Assembly (NCBI GenBank): GCA_035048815.1
Contig: JAUCBN010000021.1
Coordinates: 5,363,501-5,427,500, forward strand
Direction: 5' to 3'
Length of the DNA: 64,000 nt
Origin: Abelmoschus esculentus
Taxonomy: Eukaryota > Streptophyta > Magnoliopsida > Malvales > Malvaceae
Made by a program: the position numbers and the translations under genes. Below are positions 10,382-26,403 of this stretch, piece after piece; positions within the stretch are counted from its first letter, which is position 1; each line of letters starts with the position of its first letter. The notes under the pieces were generated by a model. That model saw only the letters and a list, made by a program, of their open reading frames with translations. It had not been told where the DNA came from and made no database searches.

Positions 10382-13300
10382 ATGCTAAATAGGTGCTACA
10401 AAAAAAAAGAATAAATAAGAAAAACAAAGAAAGAAATAGAATGTTATTAAATCAAATTTTATGAGTTTAAATATTTAATTATGGGCTTTTGAACAAAATT
10501 ATACAGATTAATCTCAAATTTTAAGGTTTTTACTCGGTTAAAATTCGAACGGATTCTCTATAGAGCATATTTAGACATGCTCGTATTGATCGCATCAAAA
10601 CGACAACCAAATGTAATTAAAATAAATTTTATGAGTTCAAATAGTTAATTATAGGATTTTGAACAAAATTATACAAATTAATCTCAAATTTTCAGCTTTT
10701 TACTCGGTTAAAATTCGAACGGAATCTCTATAAAGCCCATTTACACATGCACGTTTTAATCGCATCAAAACGACAACCAAATTTTATTAAAATCAAATTT
10801 TATGATTTCAAATACTTAATTATTAGCTTTTGAACAAAATTATACAGATTAATCTGAAATTTTCAGAATTTTACTCGGTTAAAATTACAACGGAATCTTT
10901 ATAAAGCCCATTTAGACATGCACGTTTAATCCCAACAAAACAACAACCAAATGTTATTAAATCAAATTTTATGAGTTTAAATACTTAATTATGGGCTTTT
11001 GAACAAAATTATACATATTAATCTTAAATTTTAAGGACTTTACTCGGTTAAAATTCGAACGGATTCTCTATAGAGCACATTTAGACATTCTCGTTTTAAT
11101 CGCATCAAAACGACAACCAAATTTTATTAAAATCAAATTTTATGATTTCAAATAATTAATTATTAGCTTTTGAACAAAATTATACAGATTAATCTCAAAT
11201 TTTCAGAATTTTACTCGGTCAAAATTAGAACGGAATCTCTATAAAGCCCATTTAGACATGCACGTTTTAATCCCAACAAAACGACGACCAAATGTTATTA
11301 AATCAAATTTTATGAGTTTAAATATTTAATTATGGGCTTTTGAACAAAATTATATAGATTAATCTCAAATTTTAAGGTTTTTACTTGGTTAAAATTCGAA
11401 CGGATTCTCTATAGAGCACATTTAGACATGCTCGTATTGATCGCATCAAAACGACAACCAAATGTAATTAAAATAAATTTTATGAGTTCAAATAGTTAAT
11501 TATAGGCTTTTGAAAAAAATTTTATAGATTAATCTCAAATTTTCAGCTTTTTACTCGGTTAAAATTCGAACGGAATCTCTATAAAGCCCATTTAGACATG
11601 CATGTTTTAATCGCATCAAAACGACAACCAAATGTTATTAAATCAAATTTTATGAATTTAAATATTTAATTATGGGCTTTTGAACAAAATTATACAGATT
11701 AATCTCAAATTTTCAGCTTTTTACTCCGTTAAAATTCAAACGGATTCTCTATAGAGCACATTTAGACATGCTCGTTTTAATCGCATCAAAACGACCACTA
11801 AATTTTATTAAAATCAAATTTTATGATTTCAAATAATTAACTATTAGCATTTGAACAAAATTATACAGATTATTCAGAAATTTTCAGAATTTTACTCGGT
11901 TAAAATTAGAACGGAATCTCTATAAAGCCCATTTTGACATGCACATTTTAATCCCAATAAAATGACAACCAAATGTTATTAAATCAAATTTTATGAGTTT
12001 AAATATTTAATCATGGGCTTTTGAACAAAATTACACAGATTAATCTCAAATTTTAAGGTTTTTACTCGGTTAAAATTCGAACGGATTCTCTATAGATCTT
12101 ATTTAGACATGCTTGTATTAATCGCATCAAAACGAAAACCAAATGTAATTAAAATAAATTTTATGAGTTCAAATAGTTAATTATAGGCTTTTGAACAAAA
12201 TTATACAGATTAATCGCAAATTTTCAAATTTTTACTCAGTTAAAATTCGAACGGAATCTCTATAAAGCCCATTTAGACTTGCATGTTTTAATCGCATCAA
12301 AACGACAACTAAATTTTATTAAAATCAAATTTTATGAGTTCAAATAATTAATTATAGGCTTTTGAACAAAATTATACAGATTAATCTGAAATTTTTAGCT
12401 TTTTACTCGGTTAAAATTCGAACGGAATCTATATAAAGCCCATTTAGACATGCACGTTTTAATCGCATAAAAACGACAACCAAATGTTATTAAATCAAAT
12501 TTTATGAGTTTAAATATTTAATTATGGGCTTTGAAACAAAACTATACAAATTAATCTCAAATTTTAAGGATTTTACTTGGTTAAAATTCGAACGGATTCT
12601 CTATAGAGCACATTTATACATGCTCGTTTTAATCGCATCAAAACGACCACCAAATTTTACTAAAATCAAATTTTATGATTTCAAATAATTAATTATTATT
12701 ATTTGAACAAAATTATACAGATTAATCTGAAATTTTCAGAATTTTACTCAGTTAAAATTAGAACGAAATCTCTATAAAGCCCATTTAGACATGCACGTTT
12801 TAATCCCAATAAAATGACAACCAAATGTTATTAAATCAAATTTTATGAGTTTAAATATTTAATCATGGGCTTTTGAACAAAATTACACAGATTAATCTCA
12901 AATTTTAAGGTTTTTACTCGGTTAAAATTCGAACGGATTCTCTATAGAGCTTATTTAGACATGCTCGTATTAATCGCATTAAAACGACAACCAAATGTAA
13001 TTAAAATAAATTTTATGAGTTCAAATAGTTAATTATAGGCTATTGAACAAAATTAAAACAGATTCATCTCAAATTTTCATCTTTTTACTCGGTTAAAATT
13101 CGAACGGAATCTTTATAAAGCCCATTTAGACATGTACGTTTTAATCGCATCAAAACGACAACCAAATTTTTTTAAAATCAAATTTTATGAGTTCAAATAG
13201 TTAATTATAGGCTTTTGAACAAAATTATACAGATTAATCTCAAATTTTCAGCTTTTTACTCGGTTAAAATTCGAACAAAATCTCTATAAAGCCCATTTAG

Positions 13301-16300
13301 ACATGCACGTTTTAATCGCATCAAAACGACAACCAAATTTTATTAAAATAAAATTTTATGATTTCAAATAATTAATTATTAGCTTTGGAACAAAATTATA
13401 CAGATTAATCTGAAATTTTCCGAATTTTTCTCGGTTAAAATTAGAACGGAATCTCTATAAAGCCCATTTAGACATGCACGTTTTAATCCCAACAAAATAA
13501 CAACCAAATGTTATTAAATCAAATTTTATGAGTTTAAATATTTAATTATGGGCTTTTGAGCAAAATTATACAGATTAATCTCAAATTTTAAAGTTTTTAC
13601 TCGGTTAAAATTCGAACGGATTCTCTATAGAGCACATTTAGACATGCTCAGATTAATCACATCAAAAAGAGAACCAAATGTAATTAAAATAAATTTTATG
13701 AGTTCAAATCGTTAATTATAGGCTTTAAAACAAAATTATACAGATTGATCTCCAATTTTCAGCTTTTTACTCGGTTAAAATTCGAATAGAATCTCTATAA
13801 AGCCCATTTAGACATGCACATTTTAATCCCAATAAAATGACAACCAAATGTTACTAAATCAAATTTTATGAGTTTAAATATTTAATCATGGGCTTGTGAA
13901 TAAAATTACACAGATTAATCTCAAATTTTAAGGTTTTTACTCGGTTAAAATTCGAACGGATTCTCTATAGAGCTTATTTAGACATGCTCGTTTTAATCCC
14001 AACAAAACGACAACCAAATGTTATTAAATCAAATTTTATGAGTTTAAATACTTAATTATGGGCTTTTGAACAAAATTATACAGATTAATCTAAATTTTAA
14101 TGTTTTTACTCGGTTAAAATTCGAACGGATCCTCTATAGAGCATATTTAGACATGCATGTTTTAATCGCATCAAAATGACAACCAAATTTTATTAAAATC
14201 AAATTTTATGATTTCAAATATTTAATTATTAGCTTTTGAACAAAATTATACAGATTAATCTGAAATTTTTAGAATTTTACTCGGTTAAAATTAGAACGGA
14301 ATCTTTATAAAGCCCATTTAGACATGCACGTTTTAATCCCAACAAAACGATAACCAAATGTTATTAAATCAAATTTTATGAGTTTAAATATTTAATTATG
14401 GGCTTTTGAACAAAATTATACAGTTTAATCTCAAATTTTAAGGGTTTTACTCGATTAAAATTCGAACGGATTCTCTATATAACATATTTAGACATGCTCG
14501 TATTAATCGCATCAAAACGACAACCAAATGTAATTAAAATAAATTTTATGAGTTCAAATAGTTAATTATAGGCTTTTGAACAAAATTATACAGATTAATC
14601 TCAAATTTTCTGCTTTTTACTCGGTTAAAATTCGAACGGAATCTCTATAAAGCCCATTTAGACATGCATGTTTTAATTGTATCAAAATGACAACCAAGTT
14701 TTATTAAAATCAAATTTTATGATTTCAAATCTTTAATTATTAGCTTTTGAACAAAATTATACAGATTAATCTAGAATTTTCAGAATTTTACTCGGTTAAA
14801 ATTAGAACGGAATCTCTATAAAGCCCATTTAGACATGCACGTTTTAATCCCAATAAAATGACAACCAAATGTTATTAAATCAAATTTTATGAGTTTAAAT
14901 ATTTAATTATGGGCAAATTATACAAAATTATACAGATTAATCTCAAATTTTAAGGTTTTTACTCGGTTAAAATTTGAACGGATTCTCTATAGAGCATATT
15001 TACACATGCTCGTATTAATCGCATCAAAACGACAACCAAATGTAATTAAAATAAATTTTATGAGTTCAAATAGTTAATTATAGGCTTTTGAACAAAATTA
15101 AACAGATTAATCTCAAATTTTCAGCTTTTTACTCGGTTAAAATTCGAACGGAATCTTTATAAAGCCCATTTAGACATGCACTTTTTAATCGCATCAAAAC
15201 GACAACCAAATTTTATTAAAATCAAATTTTATGAGTTCAAATAGTTAATTATAGGCTTTTGAACAAAATTATACAGATTAATCTCAAATTTTCAGCTTTT
15301 TACTCGGTTAAAATTCGAACAGAATCTCTATAAAGCCCATTTAGACATGCACTTTTTAATCCCATCAAAACGACAACCAAATTTTATTAAAATAAAATTT
15401 TATGATTTCAAATAATTAATTATTAGCTTTGGAACAAAATTATACAGATTAATCTGAAATTTTCCGAATTTTACTCGGTTAAAATTAGAACGGAATCTCT
15501 ATAAAGCCCATTTAGACATGCACGTTTTAATCCCAACAAAATGACAACCAAATGTTATTAAATCAAATTTTATGAGTTTAAATATTTAATTATGGGCTTT
15601 TGAGCAAAATTATACAGATTAATCTCAAATTTTAAAGTTTTTACTCGGTTAAAATTTGAACGGATTCTCTATAGAGCACATTTAGACATGCTCATATTAA
15701 TCACATCAAAAAGAGAACCAAATGTAATTAAAAAAAATTTTATGAGTTCAAATAGTTAATTATAGGCTTTTGAACAAAATTATACAGATTAATCTCAAAT
15801 TTTCAGCTTTTTACTCGGTTAAACTTCGAATGGAATCTCTATAAAGCCCATTTAGACATGCACGTTTTAATCGCATCAAAACGACAACCAAATTTTATTA
15901 AAACCAAATTTTATGATTTCAAATATTTAATTATTAGCTTTTGAACAAAATTATTCAGATTAATCTGAAATTTTCAGAATTTTACTCGGTTAAAATTAGA
16001 ACAGAATCTCTATAAAGCCCATTTAGATATGCACGTTTTAATTCCAACAAAACGACAACCAAATATTATTAAATCAAATTTTATGAGTTTAAATACTTAA
16101 TTATGGGATTTTGAACAAAATTATACAGATTAATCTCAAATTTTAAGGTTTTTACCCGGTTAAAATTCGAACGGATCCTCTATAGAGCATATTTAGACAT
16201 GCTCGTTTTAATCGCATCAAAACGACAACAAAATTTTATTAAAATCAAATTTTATGATTTCAAATAATTAATTATTAGCTTTTGAACAAAATTATACAGA

Positions 16301-19300
16301 TTAATCTAAAATTTTCAGAATTTTACTCGGTTAAAATTAGAACGGAATCTCTATAAAGCCCATTTAGACATACACGTTTTAATCCCAACAAAACGACAAC
16401 CAAATGTTATTAAATCAAATTTTATGAGTTTAAATATTTAATTATGGGATTTTGAAAAAATTATACAGATTAATCTTAAATTTTAAGGTTTTTACTAGGT
16501 TAAAATTCGAACGCATTCACTATAGAGCACATTTAGACATGCTCGTTTTAATCGCATCAAAACGACAACCAAATTTTATTAAAATCAAATTTTATGATTT
16601 CAAATAATTAATTATTAGCTTTTGAAGAAAATTATACAGATTAATCTGAAATTTTTAGAATTTTACTCGGTTGAAATTAGAACAGAATCTCTATAAAGCC
16701 CATTTAGACATTCTAGTATTAATCGCATCAAAACGACAACCAAATATTATTAAATCGAATTTTATGAGTTTAAATATTTAATTATTGGCTTTTGAACTAA
16801 ATTATATAGATTAATCTCAAATTTTAAGGGTTTTACTCGGATAAAATTCGAACGGATTCTCTATATAGCATATTTAGACATGCTAGCTTTAATCGCATCA
16901 AAACGACAACAAAATTTTATTAAAATCAAATTTTATGATTTCAAATAATTAATTATTAGCTTTTGAACAAAATTATACAGATTAATCTAAAATTTTCAGA
17001 ATTTTACTCGGTTAAAATTAGAACGAAATCTCTATAAAGCCCATTTAGACATACACGTTTTAATCCCAACAAAACGACAACCAAATGTTATTAAATCAAA
17101 TTTTATGAGTTTAAATAATTAATTATGGGCTTTTGAACAAAATTATACAGATTAATCTCAAATTTTAAGGTTTTTACTCGGTTAAATTTCGAACGGATCC
17201 TCTATAGAGCATATTTAGACATGCTCGTTTTAATCGCATCAAAACGACAACCAAATTTTATTAAAATCAAATTTTATGATTTCAAATAATTAATTATTAG
17301 CTTTTGAACAAAATTATATAGACTAATCTAAAATTTTCAGAATTTTACTCTGTCAAAATTAGAACGGAATCTCTATAAAGCCCATTTAGACATGCACGTT
17401 TTAATCCCAACAAAACGACAACCAAATGTTATTAAATCAAATTTTATGAGTTTAAATATTTAATTATGGCCTTTTGAAAAAATTATACAGTTTAATCTCA
17501 AATTTTAAGGGTTTTACTCGGTTAAAATTCGAACGGATTCTCTATATAGCATATTTAGACATGCTCGTTTTAATCGCATCAAAACGACAACCAAATGTAA
17601 TTAAATAAATTTTATGAGTTCAAATAGTTAATTATAGGCTTTTGAATAAAATTATACAGATTAATCTCAAATTTTCAACTTTTTACTCGGTTAAAATTCG
17701 AACGGAATCTCTATAAAGCCCATTTAGACATGCATGTTTTAATCGCATCGAAATGACAATCAAATTTTATTAAAATCAAATTTTATGATTTCAAATATTT
17801 AATTATTAGCTTTTGAACAAAATTATACAGATTAATCTGAAATTTTCAGAATTTTACTCGGTTAAAATTAGAACGGAATCTCTATAAAGCCCATTTAGAC
17901 ATGCACGTTTTAATCCCAACAAAACGACAACCAAATGTTATTCAATCAAATTTTATGATTTCAAATATTTAATTATGGGCTTTTGAACAAAATTATACAT
18001 ATTAATCTCAAATTTTAAGGGTTTTACTCGGTTAAAATTCGAACGGATTCTCTATATAGCATATTTAGACATGCTCGTTTTAATCGCATCAAAACGACAA
18101 CTAAATTTTATTAAAAACAAATTTTATGATTTCAAATATTTAATTATGGGCTTTTGAACAAAATTATACAGATTAATCTCAAATTTTAAGGTTTTTACTC
18201 TATTAAAATTCGAACGGATTCTCTATAGAGCACATTTAGTCATGCTAGTATTAATCGCATCAAAACGATAACCAAATGTTATTAAATCGAATTTTATGAG
18301 TTTAAATATTTAATTATGGGCTTTTGAACTAAATTATACAGATTAATCTCAAATTTTAAGGGTTTTACTCGGTTAAAATTCGAACGGATTCTCTATATAG
18401 CATATTTAGACATGCTCGTTTTAATTGCATCAAAACGACAACCAAATATTATTAAATTAAATTTTATGAGTTCAAATAGTTAATTATAGGCTTTTGAACA
18501 AAATTATACAGATTAATCTCAAATTTTTAGCTTTTTACTCGGTTAAAATTAGAACGGAATCTCTATAAAGCTCATTTAGACATGCACGTTTTAATCGCAT
18601 CAAAACGACAACCAAATTTCATTAAAATCAAATTTTATGAGTTAAAATAGTTAACTATAGGCTTTTGAACAAAATTATACCGATTAATTTCAAATTTTCA
18701 GCTTTTTACTCGGTCAAAATTAGAATGGAATCTCTATAAAGCCCATTCAGACATGCACGTTTTAATCCTAACAAAACGACAACCAAATGTTATAAAATCA
18801 AATTTTATGAGTTTAAATATTTAATTATGGGCTTTTGAACGAAATTATACAGATTAATCTCAAATTTTAAGGGTTTTTACTCGGTTAAAATTCGAACGGA
18901 TTCTCTATAGAGCACATTTAGACATGCTCGTATTAATCGCATCAAAACGACAACCAAATGTTATTAAATTAAATTTTATGAGTTCAAATATTTAATTATA
19001 GGCTTTTGAACAAAATTATACAGATTAATCTCAAATTTTCAGCTTTTTACTCGGTTAAATTTTGAACGGAATCTCTATAAAGCCCATTTACGCATCAAAA
19101 CGACAACCAAATTTTATTAAAATCAAATTTTATGATTTAAAATATTCAATTATTAGCTTTTGAACAAAATTATACAGATTAATCTCAAATTTTCAGCTTT
19201 TTACTCGGTTAAAATTCGAACGGAATCTCTATAAAGCCCATTTAGACATGCACGTTTTAATCGCATCAAAACGATAACCAAATTTTATTAAAATCAAATT

Positions 19301-22300
19301 TTATGAGTTCAAATAGTTAATTATAGGCTTTTGAAAAAAATTATAAAGATTAATCTCAAATTTTTAGCTTTTTACTCGGTTAAAATTCGAATGGAATCTC
19401 TATAAAGCCCATTTAGACATGTACGTTTTAATCGCATCAAAACGACAACCAAATTTTTTTAAAATCAAATTTTATGATTTCAAATAATTAATTATTAGCT
19501 TTTGAACAAAATTATACAGATTTATTTGAAATTTTCAGAATTTTACTCTGTTAAAATTAAAACGGAATCTGTATAAAGCCCATTTAGACATACACGTTTT
19601 AATCCCAGCAAAACAACAACCAATTGTTATTAAATCAAATTTTATGAGTTTTAATCGCATCAAAACGACAACCAAATTTTATTAAAATCAAATTTTATGA
19701 TTTCAAATAATTAATTATTAGCTTTTCAAGAAAATTATACAAATTAATATGAAATTTTCAGAATTTTACTCGGTAAAAATTAGAACCTAATCTCTATAAA
19801 GCCCATTTAGATATGCACGTTTTAATCCCAACAAAACGACAACCAAATGTTATTAAATCAAATTTTATGAGTCTAAATATTTAATTATGGTCTTCTAAAC
19901 AAAATTATACAGATTAATCTTAAATTTTAAGGATTTTACTCGGTTAAAATTTGAACGGATTCTTTATAAAGCCCATTTAGACATGCACGTTTTAATCACA
20001 TCAAAACTACAACGAAATTTTATTAAAATCCAATTTTATGAGTTCAATTAGTTAATTATAGGCTTTGAACAAAATTATACAGATTAATCTCAAATTTTCA
20101 GCTTTTTATTCGGTTAAAATTCGAACGGAATCTCTATATAGCCCATTTAGACATGCACGTTTTAATCGCATCAAAACGACAACCAAATTTTATTAAAATC
20201 AAATTTTATGATTTCAAATAATTAGTTATTAGCTTTTCAAGAAAATTATACAGATTAATCTAAAATTTTAAGAATTTTACTCGGTTAAAATTAGAACAGA
20301 ATCTCTATAAAGCACATTTAGACATGCACGTTTTAATCCCAACAAAACGACAACCAAATGTTATTAAATAAAATTTTATGAGTTTAAATATTTAATTATG
20401 GATTTTTGAACAAAATTATACAGATTAATCTCAAATTTTATGGTTTTTACTCGGTTAAAATTCGAACGGATTCTCTATAGAGCACATTTACACATGCTCG
20501 TATTAATCGCATCAAAACGACAATCAAATGTAATTAAAATAAATTTTATGAGTTTAAATAGTTAATTATAGGCTTTTGAACAAAATTATATAGATTAATC
20601 TCAAATTTTCAGCTTTTTACTCGTTTAAAATTCGAACGGAATCTTTATAAAACCCATTTAGACATGCACGCTTTAATCGCATCAAAACGACAACCAGATT
20701 TTATAAAAATCAAATTTTATGATTTCAAATAATTAATTATTAGCTTTTGAACAGAATTATACAGATTAATCTGAAATTTTTAGAATTTTACTCGGTTAAA
20801 ATTTGAACGAAATCTCTAGAAAGCCCATTTAGACATGCACGTTTTAATCCCAACAAAACGAAAACCAAATATTATTAAATCAAATTTTATGAGTTTAAAT
20901 ATTTAATTATGGGCTTTTGAACAAAATTATACAGATTAATCTCAAATTTTAAGGGTTTTACTCGGTTAAAATTCGAACGGATTCTCTATATAGCATATTA
21001 TGACATGCTCGTTTTAATCGCATCTAAACGACAACAAAATTTTATTAAAATCAAATTTTATGATTTCAAATATTTAATTATTAGCTTTTGAACAAAATTA
21101 TACAGATTAATCTAAAATTTTCAGAATTTTACTCGGTTAAAATTAGAACGGAAACTCAATAAATCCCATTTAGACATGCACGTTTAATCCCAACAAAACG
21201 ACAACCAAATGTTATTAAATCAAATTTTATGAGTTTAAATATTTAATCATGGGCTTTTGAACAAAATTACACAGATTAATCTCAAGTTTTAAGGTTTTTA
21301 CTCGGTTAAAATTCGAACTGATTCTCTATAGAGCACATTTAGACATGCACGTTTTAATCGCATCAAAACGACAACCAAATTTTATTAAAATCAAATTTTA
21401 TGATTTCAAATATTTAATTATTAGCTTTTGAACAAAATTATACAGATTAATCTCAAATTTTAAGGTTTTTACTCGGTTAAAATTAGAACGGAATCTTTAT
21501 AAAGCCCATTTAGACATATTCCTATTAATCGCATCAAAACGACAACCAAATGTTATTAAATCAAATTTTATGAGTTTAAATATTTAATTATGGGCTTTTG
21601 AACAAAATTATATAGATTAATCTCAAATTTTAAGGTTTTTACTCGGTTAAAATTCGAAAGGATTCACTATAGAGCACATTTAGACATTCTCGTATTAATC
21701 GCATCAAAACGACAACCAAATGTTTTTAAATTAAGTTTTATGAGTTCAAATAGTTAATTTTAGGCTTTTGAATAAAATTATACAGATTAATCTCAATTTT
21801 TCAGCTTTTTACTCGGTTAAAATTCGAACGGAATCTCTATAAAGCCTATTTAGATATGCACGTTTTAATTGCATCAAAACGACAACAAAATTTTATTAAA
21901 ATCAAATTTTATGATTTCAAATATTTAATTATTAGGTTTTGAACAAAATTATACAGATTAATCTAAAAAATTCAGAATTTTACTCGGTAAAAATTAGAAC
22001 AGAATCTCTATAAAGCACATTTAGACATGCACCTTTTAATCCCAACAAAACGACAACCAAATGTTATTAAATCAAATTTTATGAGTTTAAATATTTAATT
22101 ATGGGCTTTTGAATGAAATTATACAGATTAATCTAAAATTTTAAGGGTTTTTACTCGGTTAAAATTCGAACAGATTCTCTATAGAGCATATTTACACAAG
22201 CTCATATTAATCGCATCAAAACGACAACCAAATGTTATTAAATTAAATTTTATGAGTTCAAATAGTTAATTATAGGCTTTTATACAAAATTACACAGATT

Positions 22301-25300
22301 AATCTCAAATTTTCAGCTTTTTACTCGGTTAAAATTCAAACGGAATCTCTATAAAGCACATTTATACATGCACGTTTTAATCGCATCAAAACGACAACCA
22401 AATTTTATTAAAATCAAATTTTTATGATTTCAAATATTTAATTATTGGCTTTTAAACAAAATTATACAGATTAATCTGAAATTTTCAGAATTTTACTCGA
22501 TTAAAATTAGAACGGAATCTCTATAAAGCCCATTTAGACATGCATGTTTTAATCCTAACAAAACGACAACCAAATGTTATAAAATAAAATTTTATGAGTT
22601 TAAATATTTAATTATGGGCTTTTGAAAAAAATTATACAGATTAAACTCAAATTTTAAGGTTTTTACTCGGTTAAAATTCGAACTGATTCTCTATAGAGCA
22701 CATTTAGACATGCACGTTTTAATCGCATCAAAACGACAACCAAATTTTATTAAAATCAAATTTTTATGATTTCAAATATTTAATTATTGGCTTTTGAACA
22801 AAATTATACAGATTAATCTCAAATTTTAAGGTTTTTACTCGGTTAAAATTAGAACGGAATCTTTATAAAGCCCATTTAGACATATTCCTATTAATCGCAT
22901 CAAAACGACAACCAAATGTTATTAAATCAAATTTTATGAGTTTAAATATTTAATTATGGGCTTTTGAAAAAAATTATACAAATTAATCTCAAACTTTAAG
23001 GTTTTTACTCGGTTAAAATTCGAACGGATTCTCTATAGAGCATATTTAGACATGCTCGTATTAATCGAATCAAAACGACAACCAAATGTTATTAAATCAA
23101 ATTTTATGATTTCAAATATTTAATTATTAGCTTTTGAACAAAATTATACAGATTAATCTAAAATTTTAAGAATTTTACTCTATTAAAATTAGAACGGAAT
23201 CTTTATAAAGCCCATTTAGACATGCACGTTTTAATCCCAACAAAACGACAACCAAATGTTATTAAATCAAATTTTATGAGTTTAAATATTTAATTATGGT
23301 CTTTTGAACAAAATTATACAAATTAATCTCAAATTCTAAGGTTTTTACTCGGTTAAAATTCGAACGGATTCTCTATAGAGCATATTTTGACATGCTCGTA
23401 TTAATCGAATCAAAACGACAACCAAATGTTATTTAATCAAATTTTATGAGTTTAAATTTTTAATTATGGGCTTTTGAACAAAATTATACAGATTAATCTG
23501 AAATTTTCAGAATTTTACTCTGTTAAAATTAAAACGCAATCTTTATAAAGCACATTTCGTCATGCACGTTTTAATCCCAACAAAACGACAACCAAATGTT
23601 ATTAATCAAATTTTATGATTTCAAATAATTAATTATTGGCTTTTGAACAAAATTATACAGTTTAATCTAAAATTTTCAGAATTTTACTTGGTTAAAATTA
23701 GAACGGATTCTCTATAAAACCTATTTCGACATGCACGTTTTAATCGCAAAAAAACGACAACTAAAATGTTATTAAATCAAATTTTATGAGTTCAAATAAT
23801 TAATTATTGGCTTTTGAACAAAATTATACAGATTAATCTGAAATTTTCAGAATTTTACTCGGTTAAAGTTAGAACGAAATCTTTATAAAGCCTATTTAGA
23901 CATGCACGTTTTAATCCCAACAAAACGACAACCAAATGTTATTAAATCAAATTTTATGATTTCAAATATTTAATTATTAGCTTTTGAACAAAATTATACA
24001 GATTAATCTAAAATTTTTAGAATTTTACTCGGTTAAAATTAGAACGGATTCTCTATAAAGCCCATTTAGACATGCAAGTTTTAATCGCATCAAAACGACA
24101 ACCAAAATTTATTAAAATCAAATTTTATGATTTCAAATAATTAATTATTTGCTTTTGAACAAAATTATACAGATTAATCTGAAATTTTCAGAATTTTACT
24201 TGGTTAAAATTAGAATGGATTCTCTATAAAGCCTATTTAGACATGCACGTTATAATCGCAACAAAACGACAACCAAAATGTTATTAAATCAAATTTTATG
24301 AGTTTAAATAATTAATAATTGGCTTTTGAACAATATTATACAGATTAATCTAAAATTTTCAGAATTTTACTTGGTTAAAATTAGAACGGATTCTCTATAA
24401 AGCCTATTTAGACATGCATGTTTTAATCGCAACAAAACGACAACCAAAATGTTATTAAATCAAATTTTATGAGTTTAAATAATTAATAATTGGCTTTTGA
24501 ACAATATTATACAGATTAATCTGAAATTTTCAGAATTTTACTCGGTTAAAATTAGAACGGAATCTTTATAAAGCCTATTTAGACATGTACGTTTTAATCC
24601 CAACAAAACGACAACCAAATGTTATTAAATCAAATTTTATGAGTTTAAATATTTAATTATGGGCTTTTGAACAAAATTATACAAATTAATCTCAAACTTT
24701 AAGGTTTTTACTCGGTTAAAATTCGAACGGATTCTCTATAGAGCATATTTAGACATGCTCGTATTAATCAAATCAAAACGACAACCAAATGTTATTTAAT
24801 CAAATTTTATGAGTTTAAATATTTTATTATGAGGTTTTGAACAAAATTATACAGATTAATCTGAAATTTTTAGAATTTTACTCTGTTAATATTAAAACGG
24901 AATCTTTATAAAGCACATTTCGACATGCACGTTTTAATCCCAACAAAACGACAACCAAATGTTATTAAATCAAATTTTATGAGTTTAAATATTTAATTAT
25001 GGGCTTTTGAACAAAATTATACAAATTAATCTCAAATTTTATGGTTTTTACTCGGTTAAAATTAGATCAAAATCTCTATAAAGCCCATTAAGACATGCAC
25101 GTTTTAATCCCAACAAAACAACAACAAAATGTTATTAAATCAAATTTTATGATTTCAAATATTTAATTATTAGCTTTTGAATAAAATTATACAGATTAAT
25201 CTGAAATTTTTAGCATTTTACTCGGTTAAAATTAGAACGGATTCTCTATAAAGCCCATTTAGACATGCAAGTTTTAATCGCATCAAAACGACAACCAAAT

Positions 25301-26403
25301 TTTATTAAAATCAAATTTTATGATTTCAAATAATTAATTATTGGCTTTTGAACAAAATTATACAGATTAATCTAAAATTTTCAGAATTTTACTTGGTTAA
25401 AATTAGAACGGATTCTCTATAAAGCCTATTTAGACATGCATGTTTTAATCGCAACAAAACGACAACCAAAATATTATTAAATCAAATTTTATGAGTTGAA
25501 ATAATTAATTATTGGCTTTTGAACAAAATTATACAGATTAATCTGAAATTTTCAGAATTTTACTCGGTTAAAGTTAGAACGAAATCTTTATAAAGCCTAT
25601 TTAGACATGCACGTTTTAATCCCAACAAAACGACAACCAAATGTTATTAAATCAAATTTTATGAGTTTAAATATTTAATTATGGGCTTTTGAAAAAAATT
25701 ATACAAATTAATCTCAAATTTTAAGGTTTTTACTCGGTTAAAATTAGAACAGAATCTCTATAAAGCCCATTAAGACATGCACGTTTTAATCCCAACAAAA
25801 CGACAACAATATGTTATTAAATCAAATTTTATGATTTCAAATATTTAATTATTAGCTTTTGAATAAAATTATACAGATTAATCTGAAATTTTTAGCATTT
25901 TACTCGGTTAAAATTAGAACGGATTCTCTATAAAGCCCATTTAGACATGCAAGTTTTAATCGCATCAAAACGACAACCAAATTTTATTAAAATCAAATTT
26001 TATGATTTCAAATAATTAATTATTGGCTTTTGAACAAAATTATACAGATTAATCTCAAATTTTCTGAATTTTACTTGGTTAAAATTAGAACGAATTCTCT
26101 ATAAAGCCTATTTAGACATGCACGTTTTAATGGCAACAAAACGATAACTAAAATGTTATTAAATCAAATTTTATGAGTTCAAATACTTTATTATGGGCTT
26201 CTGAAAAAAATTATACAGATTAATCTCAAATTTTCAACTTTTACTCGGTTAAAATTCGAACAGATTCTCTATCAAGCCCATTTAGACATGCACGTTTTAA
26301 TCGCATCAAAACGACAACCAAATGTTATTAAATCAAATTTTATGATTTCAAATATTTAATTATTAGCTTTTGAACAAAATTATACAGATTAATCTGAAAT
26401 TTT

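Larger units (their letters stand above)
9854..10440. other. Retroelement 3' non-coding part up to the satellite boundary
   Basis: No coding signal. It contains an 8-bp-arm hairpin followed by a G-rich purine tract (9913-9950), a pair of 28-bp hairpin repeats (10311-10381) and an A-rich tract (about 10399-10440) just before the satellite starts at 10441. The hairpin plus TTTGGGGGAG arrangement resembles motifs I recall from the 3' internal region of Athila/Tat elements. No 3' LTR could be delimited. Confidence 0.45.

Noticed and set aside
10540..10570. CENP-B box in the satellite (TTCGAACGGA)
   Set aside because: It shares only a TTCG start and CGG-like core with the mammalian box. Spacing does not fit, and plants are not known to use CENP-B boxes.
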